Positions 26,868-35,215 are shown, numbered from the stretch's first letter. The stretch: 64,000 nucleotides of DNA from Streptomyces kronopolitis (GCF_014646275.1 NZ_BMND01000013.1:62001-126000), one strand, 5' to 3'. Translations and numbers: made by a program. The notes: a model not told the origin generated them from the sequence alone.

Positions 26868-28160
26868 CTACTCCCCTTCGACCCGCATGATGCTGGCGAC
26901 ACCGCGGACGGTGTCGAGCTCGCGCAGAGCCCCGACGGTCGACGACAGGGCCGCGTCCGCCGCCCGGTGGGTGACGATGACGAGCGATGCCTCGCCGTCC
27001 TTGCCCTGCTGACGGACCGTATCGATCGATACGCCGTGTTCGGCGAAGATGGTCGCGACCTGCGCGAGTACACCGGGCTTGTCGGCCACGTCGAGGCTGA
27101 TGTGGTACCGCGTGATGACCGCGCCCATGGGGCTGACGGGCAGCCGTGTGTAGGCGGACTCGCCGGGCCCGGTGGTGCCGGAGAGCTTGTTGCGGCAGAC
27201 CGCCACGAGGTCGCCGAGGACCGCGGAGGCGGTCGGCGAGCCCCCCGCGCCCGGCCCGTAGAACATCAGCTGACCCGCCGCGTCGGCCTCGACGAAGACC
27301 GCGTTGTACGCCTCGCGGACGGAGGCGAGCGGATGCGTCAGCGGGATCATCGCGGGGTGCACCCGCGCGGTCACGGACGCGCCGTCCGCGGCCCGCTCGC
27401 AGATCGCCAGCAGCTTGACCGTGCACCCCATGCGCTGGGCGGAGGCGATGTCGGCCGCGGTGACCTCGGTGAGGCCCTCGCGGTGCACATCGTCGATGGT
27501 CACCCGGGTGTGGAAGGCGATACCGGCCAGGATCGCGGCCTTGGCGGCGGCGTCGAAGCCCTCGACATCGGCGGTCGGGTCGGCCTCGGCGTAGCCCAGC
27601 GCGGTGGCCTCGTCCAGCGCCTCGCTGTAGCCGGCGCCGGTCGAATCCATCTTGTCGAGAATGAAATTGGTGGTGCCGTTGACGATGCCGAGCACCCGGT
27701 TGACCTTGTCGCCGGCCAGCGACTCGCGCAGCGGCCGCACCAGCGGGATCGCGCCGGCGACGGCGGCCTCGTAGTAGAGGTCCGCGCCGTTGGCCTCGGC
27801 CGCCGCGTGCAGCGCCGCGCCGTCCGCCGCGACCAGCGCCTTGTTGGCGGAGACCACGCTCGCGCCGTGCTCGAAGGCGGCCGTGATGAGCGCGCGGGCC
27901 GGCTCGATTCCGCCGATCACCTCGATCACGACATCAATGTCGCCGCGTTTGACCAGCGCGGTGGCATCGGTGGTGACCAGCTCGGCCGGGACGCCCTCGC
28001 GCACCCGGTCCGGGCGGCGTACGGCGATCCCGGCGAGTTCCACGGGCGCGCCGATGCGGGCGGCGAGGTCGTCGGCGTGCGTCGTCATGATGCGCGCCAC
28101 CTCTGAGCCGACAACTCCACAGCCCAGGAGCGCCACCTTCAACGGACGCGTGCGCATCAT
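26868..28160 (-). CDS. hom: Homoserine dehydrogenase
   Basis: Reduces aspartate semialdehyde to homoserine with NAD(P)H. The 430 residues have the N-terminal Rossmann motif ALLGCGVVGSEVA, SANKALVAADG, the substrate-binding GTTNFILDKM, ADPTADVEGFDAA, and a C-terminal ACT domain from about residue 350 (ISLDVADKPGVLAQVATIF). The ACT domain usually gives feedback inhibition by threonine. The start was set at ATG 28160 (MMRTRP) with AGGGG upstream; ATG 28157 is nearly equivalent. Unlike E. coli ThrA it is not fused to aspartokinase. Confidence 0.95.
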   Translation of the reverse strand: MMRTRPLKVALLGCGVVGSEVARIMTTHADDLAARIGAPVELAGIAVRRPDRVREGVPAELVTTDATALVKRGDIDVVIEVIGGIEPARALITAAFEHGASVVSANKALVAADGAALHAAAEANGADLYYEAAVAGAIPLVRPLRESLAGDKVNRVLGIVNGTTNFILDKMDSTGAGYSEALDEATALGYAEADPTADVEGFDAAAKAAILAGIAFHTRVTIDDVHREGLTEVTAADIASAQRMGCTVKLLAICERAADGASVTARVHPAMIPLTHPLASVREAYNAVFVEADAAGQLMFYGPGAGGSPTASAVLGDLVAVCRNKLSGTTGPGESAYTRLPVSPMGAVITRYHISLDVADKPGVLAQVATIFAEHGVSIDTVRQQGKDGEASLVIVTHRAADAALSSTVGALRELDTVRGVASIMRVEGE

Positions 28161-28270
28161 TCGACCCCTGCTTCTCATCGATCGGCGATTATCGGTTGCT
28201 CATGCACCAGTCTCACGCACCGGACGGCGAATTCCGTTCGTCGTCCGGATACCGAGACATTTATTTCATC

Positions 28271-28286
28271 CCGGGCCGGGGCCCGG
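28271..28286 (-). terminator. Small hairpin between lysA and hom
   Basis: CCGGGCC-GG-GGCCCGG lies 11-26 bp beyond the lysA stop, followed on the minus strand by GATGAAATAAAT. The stem is short (7 bp) but fully paired. It could partly end lysA transcripts. Confidence 0.4.
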
Positions 28287-28296
28287 CGATCCGGTC

Positions 28297-29688
28297 CTAG
28301 CCCACGTCCAGCCGCAGGAGATCTTCCTCTGTCTCCCGCCGGACGATCACCCTGGCCGCACCGTCCCTGACAGCTACGACCGGCGGCCGCAGCGAGTGGT
28401 TGTAGTTGCTCGCCATGGAACGGCAGTACGCACCGGTGGCCGGCACCGCGAGCAGGTCCCCGGGCGCCACATCGGCCGGCAGGAAGGCGTCGCGCACCAC
28501 GATGTCCCCGCTCTCGCAGTGCTTGCCGACCACCCGCGAGAGCATCGGCTCGGCGTCGGAGGTCCGCGAGACCAGGGCCACGCTGTACTCCGCGTCGTAG
28601 AGCGCGGTGCGGATGTTGTCCGACATCCCGCCGTCCACGGACACATACGTCCGCAGGCCCTCCAGCTCCTTGACCGTGCCGACCTCGTACAGCGTGAACG
28701 CCGTCGGCCCCACGATCGCCCGGCCCGGCTCGACCGACAGCCGCGGCACCGCGAGCCCGGCCGCCGCGCACTCGCGGCGCACGATGTCGCCCAGCGCCGC
28801 CGCGATCTCGTGCGGCTCGCGCGGGTCGTCGTCCGAGGTGTAGGCGATGCCCAGGCCGCCACCGAGGTCGATCTCGGGCAGCTCGACGCCGTGCTCGTCG
28901 CGGACCTCGGTCAGCAATTGCACGACGCGGCGGGCGGAAACCTCGAATCCGGCCATATCGAAAATCTGCGACCCGATATGGCTGTGAATTCCGATGAGTT
29001 CCAGCCCGTCCAGCTTGAGCGCATGCCGGACGGCCTCGGCCGCCTGCCCGCCCGCCAGCGCGATGCCGAACTTCTGGTCCTCGTGCGCGGTCGCGATGAA
29101 TTCGTGCGTGTGCGCCTCGACACCGACCGTCACCCGGATCTGCACCCGCTGGCGCCGGCCGAGCCGCTCCGCGATGTGCGCGACCCGGACGATCTCCTGG
29201 AACGAGTCGAGCACGATCCGCCCGACCCCCGCCTCGACGGCCCGGGTGATCTCCTCGGTGCTCTTGTTGTTGCCGTGCAGCGCGATCCGCTCGGCCGGCA
29301 TGCCCGCCGCCAGCGCCGTGGCCAGCTCCCCGCCCGAGCAGACGTCGAGATGCAGCCCTTCCTCGTTCAGCCACCGCACGATCGCCCGCGACAGGAAGGC
29401 CTTCCCGGCGTAGAACACGTCCGCGTCCGCCCCGAAGGCGTCCTTCCAGGCCCGGCAGCGCGCCCGGAAGTCGTCCTCGTCCAGGAAGTACGCCGGCGTG
29501 CCGAACTCCTCGGCGAGCGCGGTGACGTCCAGCCCGCCGACGGTGGCCACACCGTCGGCATTGCGCCGGACGGTACGGGACCAGACGCGCGGGTCCAGAG
29601 TGTTGAGATCGGCGGGCGGGCCTGCGTAGTGCCCCTCGGGCAGCACGTCGGCGTGCCGGGGCCCTGCGGGATGCGCGGAACGGCTCAT
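28297..29688 (-). CDS. lysA: Diaminopimelate decarboxylase
   Basis: PLP enzyme of the last step to lysine. The 463 residues include the PLP lysine in VFYAGKAFLSR (about residue 95), HGNNKSTEEI, the IGIHSHIGSQIF motif, EIDLGGGLGIAY, the EPGRAIVG loop, and the active-site Cys/Glu segment GKHCESGDI; the C-terminal barrel ends with MASNYNHSLRPPVV. The N-terminus (about 45 residues, SAHPAGPRHADVLPEG onward) is longer than in E. coli. It is 23 bp after nrtL, suggesting co-transcription. Confidence 0.96.
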   Translation of the reverse strand: MSRSAHPAGPRHADVLPEGHYAGPPADLNTLDPRVWSRTVRRNADGVATVGGLDVTALAEEFGTPAYFLDEDDFRARCRAWKDAFGADADVFYAGKAFLSRAIVRWLNEEGLHLDVCSGGELATALAAGMPAERIALHGNNKSTEEITRAVEAGVGRIVLDSFQEIVRVAHIAERLGRRQRVQIRVTVGVEAHTHEFIATAHEDQKFGIALAGGQAAEAVRHALKLDGLELIGIHSHIGSQIFDMAGFEVSARRVVQLLTEVRDEHGVELPEIDLGGGLGIAYTSDDDPREPHEIAAALGDIVRRECAAAGLAVPRLSVEPGRAIVGPTAFTLYEVGTVKELEGLRTYVSVDGGMSDNIRTALYDAEYSVALVSRTSDAEPMLSRVVGKHCESGDIVVRDAFLPADVAPGDLLAVPATGAYCRSMASNYNHSLRPPVVAVRDGAARVIVRRETEEDLLRLDVG

Positions 29689-29711
29689 AGCGGAGAGATC
29701 CTCACCATGGT

Positions 29712-30941
29712 TCAGAGGTGTTCGGGAGCGGAGATGCCGAGCAGACGCAGGCCGTTGGCGAGCACCGTCCCGCCGGCTTCGGCAAGCGCCAGCCGGGCCC
29801 GGTGCACGGCCGAGGGTTTCTGCTCCCCGACGGGCAGTGGCGGAAATTCGTCGTGCCAGCGGAAGAACGCGTCCGCCGTCGCCTCCAGATGCCGCACCAC
29901 CCGGTCCGGCGCCCGCAGCCGCGCGGCGGCCTCGACGGCGGAGGGATAGGCGGCAAGCAGCGCGAGGAACCCCTGAAGGGCCCGGGCGGGGGCGTCCTGC
30001 GTCCGGGGCAGACGGGCGGGGGCGTCCGGCAGGCGGCTCCCGCCACCACCGGATGCGGACCGTCGAGACGCCTCGTCCGGGACCTCCGGAAAGCCCTCGG
30101 TCACGGGCGGGCCCACGTCCCCCGGCTCCCCGGAAAACCCCAGCTCACCGGCGTTGCGCAGCAGCGCCCTGACCCGGGCATGCGCGTACTGCACCCGGAA
30201 CCGCGGATTGCTCTCCCGCTGCACCGGCCGCTCCGGCGCCCGCACCGGATCGTGCGCGGCCGGCCGCAACAGCACCCAGCGCGCCTCGTCGGAGCCGAGG
30301 CGGCGGAGGAGGTCCAGGAGGTCGGCGGGGGCGTGGGGGCCGACGGGGGCGAGGGGGTCCGCGGGACCGTTCGGCGGGAGGGTCGCGGGGGCGGGGCGGG
30401 TGTCGGCCCGGTCCTGCCGCCGGTCCGGCACTCCGGCCGCCGCGTCGATCCGCGCGAGGACCTCGGCCACCACTGCCTCGCGGGCACTACGGGCGGCGGG
30501 AGAACGGGGGGCGACGACGGCACCGGGACCAGCGAGGGGATCAGCGGGGGAAACGGAATCAGCGGGGGCAGGGGCGACAGCGGCACCCTCGGCGGCACTC
30601 CGATCGCCGTATCCGGCCCCCTGGGCCAGCACCTGCCGCACCAGGGCGACCTGCGCATCATCCCCCAGCGTGAAGTTCAAGAACCCCGGCCCGGCGATCT
30701 CGACCCGGGCGATCCCGGGGCTCCCGGCCAGCCGCTTCCGCAGAATCTCGGCCACCTCACGGGCGGGCCGGCCCGCCGGCTTGGCGAGCTGCAGCGCGAC
30801 ATTGGAGGCGTAGTCCCCACAGCCGGGCCGCGGCGGCGGCTGCACCACGATCCGCGCCGGCACGGCCACGGAGAGCTCCTGCTCCTCCACCGCACCACGC
30901 ACGGAGCGCAGGACGGTACGGGAGAGCTCAGCGGGTGTCAC
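29712..30941 (-). CDS. nrtL: ArgS-related anticodon-binding protein NrtL (no catalytic domain)
   Basis: A 409-residue protein with both ends of arginyl-tRNA synthetase but not the enzyme core. Residues about 1-125 are the N-terminal additional domain (GCGDYASNVALQLAKPAGR, IEIAGPGFLNF-like segment). Residues about 215-409 form the DALR anticodon-binding domain (RFRVQYAHARVRALLRNA, AFFRWHDEFPPL, RLALAEAGGTVLANGLRLLGI). Between them is a Pro/Ala-rich linker instead of the Rossmann fold with HIGH and KMSK motifs, so it cannot aminoacylate. It may bind tRNA-Arg or interact with ArgRS. GTG 30941 was chosen as the start of homology; no ribosome binding site is seen, so the mRNA may be leaderless. 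tRNA-Arg(CCG) lies 1 kb away. Confidence 0.88.
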   Translation of the reverse strand: MTPAELSRTVLRSVRGAVEEQELSVAVPARIVVQPPPRPGCGDYASNVALQLAKPAGRPAREVAEILRKRLAGSPGIARVEIAGPGFLNFTLGDDAQVALVRQVLAQGAGYGDRSAAEGAAVAPAPADSVSPADPLAGPGAVVAPRSPAARSAREAVVAEVLARIDAAAGVPDRRQDRADTRPAPATLPPNGPADPLAPVGPHAPADLLDLLRRLGSDEARWVLLRPAAHDPVRAPERPVQRESNPRFRVQYAHARVRALLRNAGELGFSGEPGDVGPPVTEGFPEVPDEASRRSASGGGGSRLPDAPARLPRTQDAPARALQGFLALLAAYPSAVEAAARLRAPDRVVRHLEATADAFFRWHDEFPPLPVGEQKPSAVHRARLALAEAGGTVLANGLRLLGISAPEHL

Positions 30942-31039
30942 AGGACAAGCGTATGGGAGACCGGGGGTACCCGTGCGACCCGGTTTCGCCCTGTGGACAG
31001 TCGGCACCCCGATCCACCCGGCAACACGAGACCGAACCG

Positions 31040-31186
31040 ATCAGCGCCCGGCGCCACCCAGCGGCGCAGCACCGCACTCAGACGCCGGAAATCAGCGGTC
31101 ACAGATCAGCGGGAATCACGGGAATCAGCAGTCAGAGGCCGACGGGTATCAGCACGCGAAGACCAGCGCTCGAAGATCAGCGGTCA
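31040..31186. repeat. Cluster of six ATCAGC words upstream of nrtL
   Basis: ATCAGC begins at 31040, 31091, 31105, 31124, 31148 and 31176. The 31091 and 31176 copies share ATCAGCGGTCA. Spacing is irregular (51, 14, 19, 24, 28 bp). It fills the gap between the receiver gene and nrtL. Confidence 0.6.
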
Positions 31187-31238
31187 AAGAGGGGCGGGCG
31201 AACCAGGACGCGCCTCCCGGAGGGCATCAGGGCGTCCC

Positions 31239-31760
31239 TCACTCCCCACCCGCGTCCACCATGCCGACCCCACCGGATGTCGCGACCCCACCGGACGAAG
31301 CACCGCGCTCCGCCACTCCCCCGCCCCCGTCGCTTTCCCCGTCCTCGTCGTCGGCACCGCCCTGGGGCCCACGCTGCCGCTGCCGCCCCTCGCGCACCAG
31401 CTTCCCCACGGTCCGCACCAGATCGGCCGGCTCGAACGGCTTCGCCAGAAACGCGTCCACCCCGACCGACTCCCCGTTGTCCACCTCGCCTTGGGTACAC
31501 GCACTGACGATGGCGATCGGGATGTCCCACGTCCGCGGATCGGAGCGCAACCGCGCCGCGGTGTGCAGACCGTTGAGTCGCGGCATCACGACATCAAGGG
31601 TCACGACATCAGGTCTCACGTGGTGCACGACATCCAGACACTCGGCACCATCAGCCGCGGTCACGACCTCGAAGCCCTCCAGCTCGAGATTGACCCTGAT
31701 CAACTGCCGGATCACCTTGTTGTCATCGACTACAAGGATCCGACCGGACAAGCCAGGCAC
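31239..31760 (-). CDS. Stand-alone CheY-like receiver protein
   Basis: Response regulator with only a receiver domain (residues about 7-125). The acidic pair D12-D13 (VVDDNK), phospho-acceptor D56 (TLDVVMP), S86 (AIVSACT) and K107 (FLAKPFEP) are all in place, so phosphorylation is expected. The C-terminal 48 residues are Gly/Asp/Glu-rich and lack a DNA-binding or enzymatic domain. GTG 31760 is the start (VPGLSGR). No histidine kinase is adjacent, so its partner is elsewhere. Single-domain receivers act through protein contacts. Confidence 0.88.
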   Translation of the reverse strand: MPGLSGRILVVDDNKVIRQLIRVNLELEGFEVVTAADGAECLDVVHHVRPDVVTLDVVMPRLNGLHTAARLRSDPRTWDIPIAIVSACTQGEVDNGESVGVDAFLAKPFEPADLVRTVGKLVREGRQRQRGPQGGADDEDGESDGGGGVAERGASSGGVATSGGVGMVDAGGE

Positions 31761-31906
31761 ACCATGAGACTAGGACCCCACCTGCGACTGCGTCCCGGTT
31801 TTCCCCACTTCCGCCCCCGTGTGAGGGACCTTTCCCCGACCGCCACCGCCACCCACCACCCATGCGCTAAGCCCCCGGGAGCCCCTCCCCCGCCACCCAC
31901 CAAACC

Positions 31907-31939
31907 TGTTCATGAACACCCCATCAGAGCTGGTAGGGT
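31907..31939 (+). promoter_or_regulatory. Palindrome and possible promoter before tRNA-Arg
   Basis: A perfect 12-bp palindrome TGTTCATGAACA at 31907-31918 is followed by TAGGGT at 31934-31939, a possible -10 about 32 bp before the tRNA. No TTGACA-like box is properly spaced, so the promoter call is weak. Confidence 0.3.
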
Positions 31940-31970
31940 TCTACCCGTCGCCGCACAAACCGGCGGCAAC

Positions 31971-32042
31971 GCCCCCGTAGCTCAGGGGATAGAGCAACGG
32001 CCTCCGGAGCCGTGTGCGCAGGTTCGAATCCTGCCGGGGGCA
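31971..32042 (+). tRNA. tRNA-Arg, anticodon CCG
   Basis: A full cloverleaf is visible. The acceptor is GCCCCCG/CGGGGGC, the D arm GCTC...GAGC, the anticodon arm ACGGC-CTCCGGA-GCCGT (anticodon CCG, reading CGG Arg codons), and the T arm GCAGG-TTCGAAT-CCTGC with the conserved TTCGAAT loop. The variable loop is 4 nt. The discriminator is A; the encoded continuation is CC rather than full CCA. CGG is a heavily used codon in this genome. Confidence 0.97.
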
Positions 32043-32059
32043 CCTTGTATGAGGTGCCC

Positions 32060-32099
32060 AAGACCCCGACATCAGCGGAAACGCTGAGGCCGGGGTCTT
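32060..32099 (+). terminator. Bipartite hairpin after tRNA-Arg
   Basis: AAGACCCCG (32060-32068) pairs with CGGGGTCTT (32091-32099), enclosing a smaller hairpin TCAGCG-GAAA-CGCTGA. It starts 18 bp after the tRNA and ends in CTTCG. A clear terminator for the tRNA transcript. Confidence 0.8.
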
Positions 32100-32468
32100 C
32101 GCGTATGTGCGGACAGGTCCAGCCGGAGGCGGACCTGCGGTGATGCCGTGGACGAGGACCTCGGAACTCCCCCGCGCCGCCTCTCCGCCAGGTCGCGAAG
32201 ATTGAGATCCGCCTTGGCGGCCTGCCTGGCCGCCCGCCCGCCGGGAGTCGGTGCACGAGTGCGGAATCCCCCTCGCAGTCCAGCCCGCCTGCCGTGCGGA
32301 ACGCTCACAGCACAGCGGCCCCAACTCGCCGAATATTTGGGGAGTTGAGGCAGACGGGGCACGTCGGGAGTGAGTGCGTCGCGGCTTCTCTCGGCGTCGC
32401 CGTGGCGACACAGCGACCGGCAGCCGGCTCGGTGGCCGTGCGCCCGGTCGGCGGGGAGTTTCCCGGCG
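32100..32468. other. Gap between tRNA-Arg terminator and P450 gene
   Basis: 369 bp with no supported gene. I looked for a duplicated tRNA 3' end or integrase remnants, since tRNA genes are common integration sites, and saw none. The open frames have no homology that I recognise. Confidence 0.5.
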
Positions 32469-33755
32469 TCAGCCGTTCAGGTGGACCGGGAGGGACTCGA
32501 TGCCGTAGACGATGGAGAGTTTGCGGAATTCGAGGGCTTCGGGGGTGGTGGCCAGGCGCATGTGGGGGAAGCGGCGTACCAGGGCGGGGTAGGCGGCGCG
32601 GAGTTCCATGCGGGCGAGTTCGGCGCCTACGCAGCGGTGGATGCCGTAGCCGAAGGCAAGGTGGGAGGGGACGTTGCGGGAGGGGTCGAAGCGTTCCATG
32701 TCGGGGCCCAGATCGCCATCGCGGTCCGCGCCGCTCAGGGAGCACAGCACCACGTCGCCGGCGGTGATCTGGACGCCGCCGATCTCCAGGTCCTCGCGGG
32801 CGAAGCGCGGGAAGGCGACCTGTACGACGGTCAGGTAGCGCAGGAGTTCCTCGACGTAGCGGTCGACGACGTCGTCGCCGTCGTGCAGGGCCGCGAAGTG
32901 CTTGGGGTCCTGGAGGAGGACCAGGGCGCCGAGCGCCAGCATGCTGGCGGTGGTTTCGAAGCCGCCGGTCAGGACGCCGTCGGCGAGGCCGGCCAGCTCC
33001 TCGTCGCTGACCGAGTCGCCGTGTTCCTTCACGATCATCCCGAGCAGACCGTCACCCGGGTTCTCACGCTGCTTCTTGACGATGTCCCGGAAATAGGAAA
33101 GGGATTCCGATATGGCGCCGAAGGAGGCATTGGCGCCGCTGAAAAGGTCGAAGCGGGCGGCGCTGAGGCGCTCGAAGTCGGCGCGGTCCTCATAAGGGAC
33201 GCCGAGGAGTTCGCAAATGACGAGGGAGGGGATGGGCAGGGCGAAAGAGTGGACGATGTCGACCGGATCGCCGTCCCTGCCCGCCTTTTCCATGGCGTCG
33301 AGCTGTTCCTCGACGATCTCGTGGATGCGGGGGGTGAGCCGGCCGAGCCGGCGCATGGTGAATTCGGGCGTGAGAAGGCGCCGGAGGCGGGTGTGCACCG
33401 GCGGGTCGGCGAATCCCAGCCCGCCGGGGTTCTGTTCGGCGCCCGCGCCGGCCTTGCCGACGAGGTTGGTGAAGTCCGAACTGAAGGCATTGGCCTTTCC
33501 CAGTACCGCCTTGACCTCGTCGTAGCCGGTGACCAGCCAGACGTTGGCGGCTATGGGTACGGGAAGCCGGCTGATCGGCTCCTCCTCCCGGACGGCCGCC
33601 AAATCGCCCACGGGGTCGAGGCCATCGCGCCGCAATGGCATCAGGACGGACTCGGGCAAGAAAGACATTCGAGACAGGTCGAATCCTTTCCTGCGCGTTC
33701 TCGCCAGATACATACGGCCGGCCCAGGCGATGATCCGGGAACGGAGAGTCGTCAT
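32469..33755 (-). CDS. Cytochrome P450
   Basis: Heme monooxygenase of the soluble bacterial type, 428 residues. The heme-binding loop FGYGIHRCVGAELAR carries the ligand C375. The ExxR motif is EELLR, and the I-helix reads LTGGFETTAS, with the oxygen-activating Thr pair and a Gly in place of the common Ala. The N-terminus has no membrane anchor; it is basic. ATG 33755 lies 4 bp after a 35-codon reading frame and about 130 bp after a 37-codon one on the same strand. No ferredoxin or reductase gene is adjacent, so redox partners come from elsewhere. The substrate is not deducible from sequence alone; the small upstream frames suggest a peptide is possible. Confidence 0.93.
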   Translation of the reverse strand: MTTLRSRIIAWAGRMYLARTRRKGFDLSRMSFLPESVLMPLRRDGLDPVGDLAAVREEEPISRLPVPIAANVWLVTGYDEVKAVLGKANAFSSDFTNLVGKAGAGAEQNPGGLGFADPPVHTRLRRLLTPEFTMRRLGRLTPRIHEIVEEQLDAMEKAGRDGDPVDIVHSFALPIPSLVICELLGVPYEDRADFERLSAARFDLFSGANASFGAISESLSYFRDIVKKQRENPGDGLLGMIVKEHGDSVSDEELAGLADGVLTGGFETTASMLALGALVLLQDPKHFAALHDGDDVVDRYVEELLRYLTVVQVAFPRFAREDLEIGGVQITAGDVVLCSLSGADRDGDLGPDMERFDPSRNVPSHLAFGYGIHRCVGAELARMELRAAYPALVRRFPHMRLATTPEALEFRKLSIVYGIESLPVHLNG

Positions 33756-33759
33756 GACG

Positions 33760-33867
33760 CTAATACTGCCTTTCGTCGAGGGGGACGGTCACCCGCGCTC
33801 CGCGGCCCGCAACAGGCGGGACGGCACGGGCCCTCCACTCGGCGTGCACGGGTGTGACGTACGCCAT
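33760..33867 (-). CDS. Possible 35-residue peptide directly before P450
   Basis: ATG 33867 to TAG 33760, reading MAYVTPVHAEW at the start and TVPLDERQY at the end. GAGGGG lies two bases before the ATG, closer than ideal. Most third codon positions are G or C, consistent with coding but also with genome composition. The stop is 4 bp before the P450 start, so translation could be coupled. No homology recognised. It may instead be only leader sequence. Confidence 0.3.
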   Translation of the reverse strand: MAYVTPVHAEWRARAVPPVAGRGARVTVPLDERQY

Positions 33868-33886
33868 AGCCCCTCGCTCACGGTGG

Positions 33887-34000
33887 TCATGGACCAGGTC
33901 CATGCCATCGACCGGTGTCTTCGGTCATCCGCATCAGCGTGACGAGCTCGGCCTCGGCCTTCTTCTTCTCTTCGGTCTGGACGAGTTTACAAAGTGCCAT
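33887..34000 (-). CDS. Possible 37-residue precursor-like peptide upstream of P450
   Basis: ATG 34000 to TGA 33887 on the P450 strand. The peptide begins MALCKLVQTEEKKK, continues with an amphipathic helix-like AEAELVTLMRMTED, and ends TGRWHGPGP. The layout (charged helical leader, short C-terminal segment with adjacent Trp and His and Gly/Pro) resembles precursors of P450-modified ribosomal peptides. Codons such as TTT, TGT, AAA and CTT make it less GC-rich than its surroundings. No good ribosome binding site precedes the ATG, and the frame is open further upstream. The function is a hypothesis. Confidence 0.42.
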   Translation of the reverse strand: MALCKLVQTEEKKKAEAELVTLMRMTEDTGRWHGPGP

Positions 34001-34397
34001 TGGGCGCGTTCGCGGAACAACCCGGAATGCCCCCGAGTCACCCCGGGGCGATCCCTGATTCTCCCCTGAGGTGACCAGTGGTTCGGAGGTCGCGACCACC
34101 GGCCGGGGGCCGTGACGCCGGGCCGGTGGCAGTGCCCTCTTGGATCCGCGACGGTGTCCTCCTGGGCCCGCGATTCTGCACTTTTCTACAGGCCGCAACG
34201 AACCGGCGAACCGGCGGCCTGGCAGCCCAGAGACCCGGCAACCCGGCGAGCCGGCGTGCGAGCCCGCTCCACTTCCGCGCCGGTCAAATACGTTCCGGCG
34301 ATGAACAGTTGAGGCTCCCGGCCCCCGCACCCCCGGGAGCGAGGCCGTCCCGCGGGACCCTGACACCCCCTCCCACCCCGTTACCCAAAGTGACGAG
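34001..34397. other. Gap upstream of the small frames, no gene supported
   Basis: Contains short imperfect repeats of AACCGGCGA/GACCCGGCAA type at 34195-34250. Nothing else recognisable. It should hold the minus-strand promoter for the P450 region. Confidence 0.4.
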
Positions 34398-34426
34398 TTG
34401 CGTACCGTCCGGTGTCTCCCTAGCGT
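34398..34426 (+). promoter_or_regulatory. Predicted housekeeping promoter for the SH3-like gene
   Basis: TTGCGT at 34398-34403 and TAGCGT at 34421-34426 are separated by 17 bp, a good fit to the principal sigma factor consensus. Transcription would start near 34433, giving a leader of about 200 nt before the gene at 34635. Confidence 0.5.
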
Positions 34427-34634
34427 GAAAGGAGAGGTGAGGCAGGCGGCAGGGCGCGTCGCGGGAGCGTGGCGCACGGCAGGCAGGAGCCGCACTCGCT
34501 GCCGGGGAAGGGTGCGAGGAGCACCGCCGGTGGGGCACAGGCCCCGGCCCGTCCGTCAGGTGACGCCCGGTGACACCACTCGATCCACCCCGTGGGGACT
34601 CCCCCGGGGCTCTCCCCTTCGCAGGAGGAAGCGC

Positions 34635-35018
34635 ATGTTTCCGAAGCCGAAGACCGGCCTGTTTCCGAGGCCGAAGACCGGCGTGGCCGGTGCGTTCGCC
34701 CTGTGCGTGCTGTCCGGTGCACTGACCGGGGCCGTCGTGGCGGGTCCGGCGCGGGCGGCTGACGGGGACGGCAGCCTCGCCCCGTACGAGGCGCACATCG
34801 TCGCCAAGGCGGGGGTGGTGCTGCGCACCGGGCCGAGCTACGAGTTCAGCGCGGTGGGCTCGAAGGGCTACGGGGCGGTGGTGGGGATCGCCTGCAGGCT
34901 CAACGGGCAGAAGGTCGAGGGCAACCGGGTCTGGTACAAGCTCAGCGACTCCTCGTACGTCTGGTCCTCGGAGCGGCACATCGTGCGGGTCGGGACGGAG
35001 CCGCCCCGCTGGTGTTGA
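34635..35018 (+). CDS. Secreted SH3-like domain protein
   Basis: A 127-residue exported protein. Residues 1-42 are a signal peptide with a basic start containing a duplicated FPKPKTG/FPRPKTG unit, a hydrophobic core (VAGAFALCVLSGALTGAVVAG) and cleavage likely after ARA. The mature part is one bacterial SH3-like domain (LRTGPSYEFSAVGSKGYG, RVWYKLSDSSYVWSSERHI). These domains often bind cell-wall components. ATG 34635 follows a strong GCAGGAGGAAG. Two Cys (CRLN and the final residue C127) could form a disulphide. No enzymatic domain. Confidence 0.82.
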   Translation: MFPKPKTGLFPRPKTGVAGAFALCVLSGALTGAVVAGPARAADGDGSLAPYEAHIVAKAGVVLRTGPSYEFSAVGSKGYGAVVGIACRLNGQKVEGNRVWYKLSDSSYVWSSERHIVRVGTEPPRWC

Positions 35019-35215
35019 GGCGGCCGGGCGTGCGCCCCGGGGATACTCCTGGGGACGTCCCGGGGTGGCCTCGGGGTCGCCCCCGGTCGCGGAGTCCGGG
35101 GCGTGCGGCGGCGTACGTGCCCCGCACGCCCGGAACTCTCCAGCCTCTTCGGACGCACCGGACGCCGTATCCGACATAACGGAAATAGCGGCCACAGCTT
35201 GCTACGTTGCCAGGC

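Noticed and set aside
31971..32468. Possible integrated element at tRNA-Arg
   Set aside because: No duplicated tRNA 3' end, integrase or excisionase is seen in the flanks.
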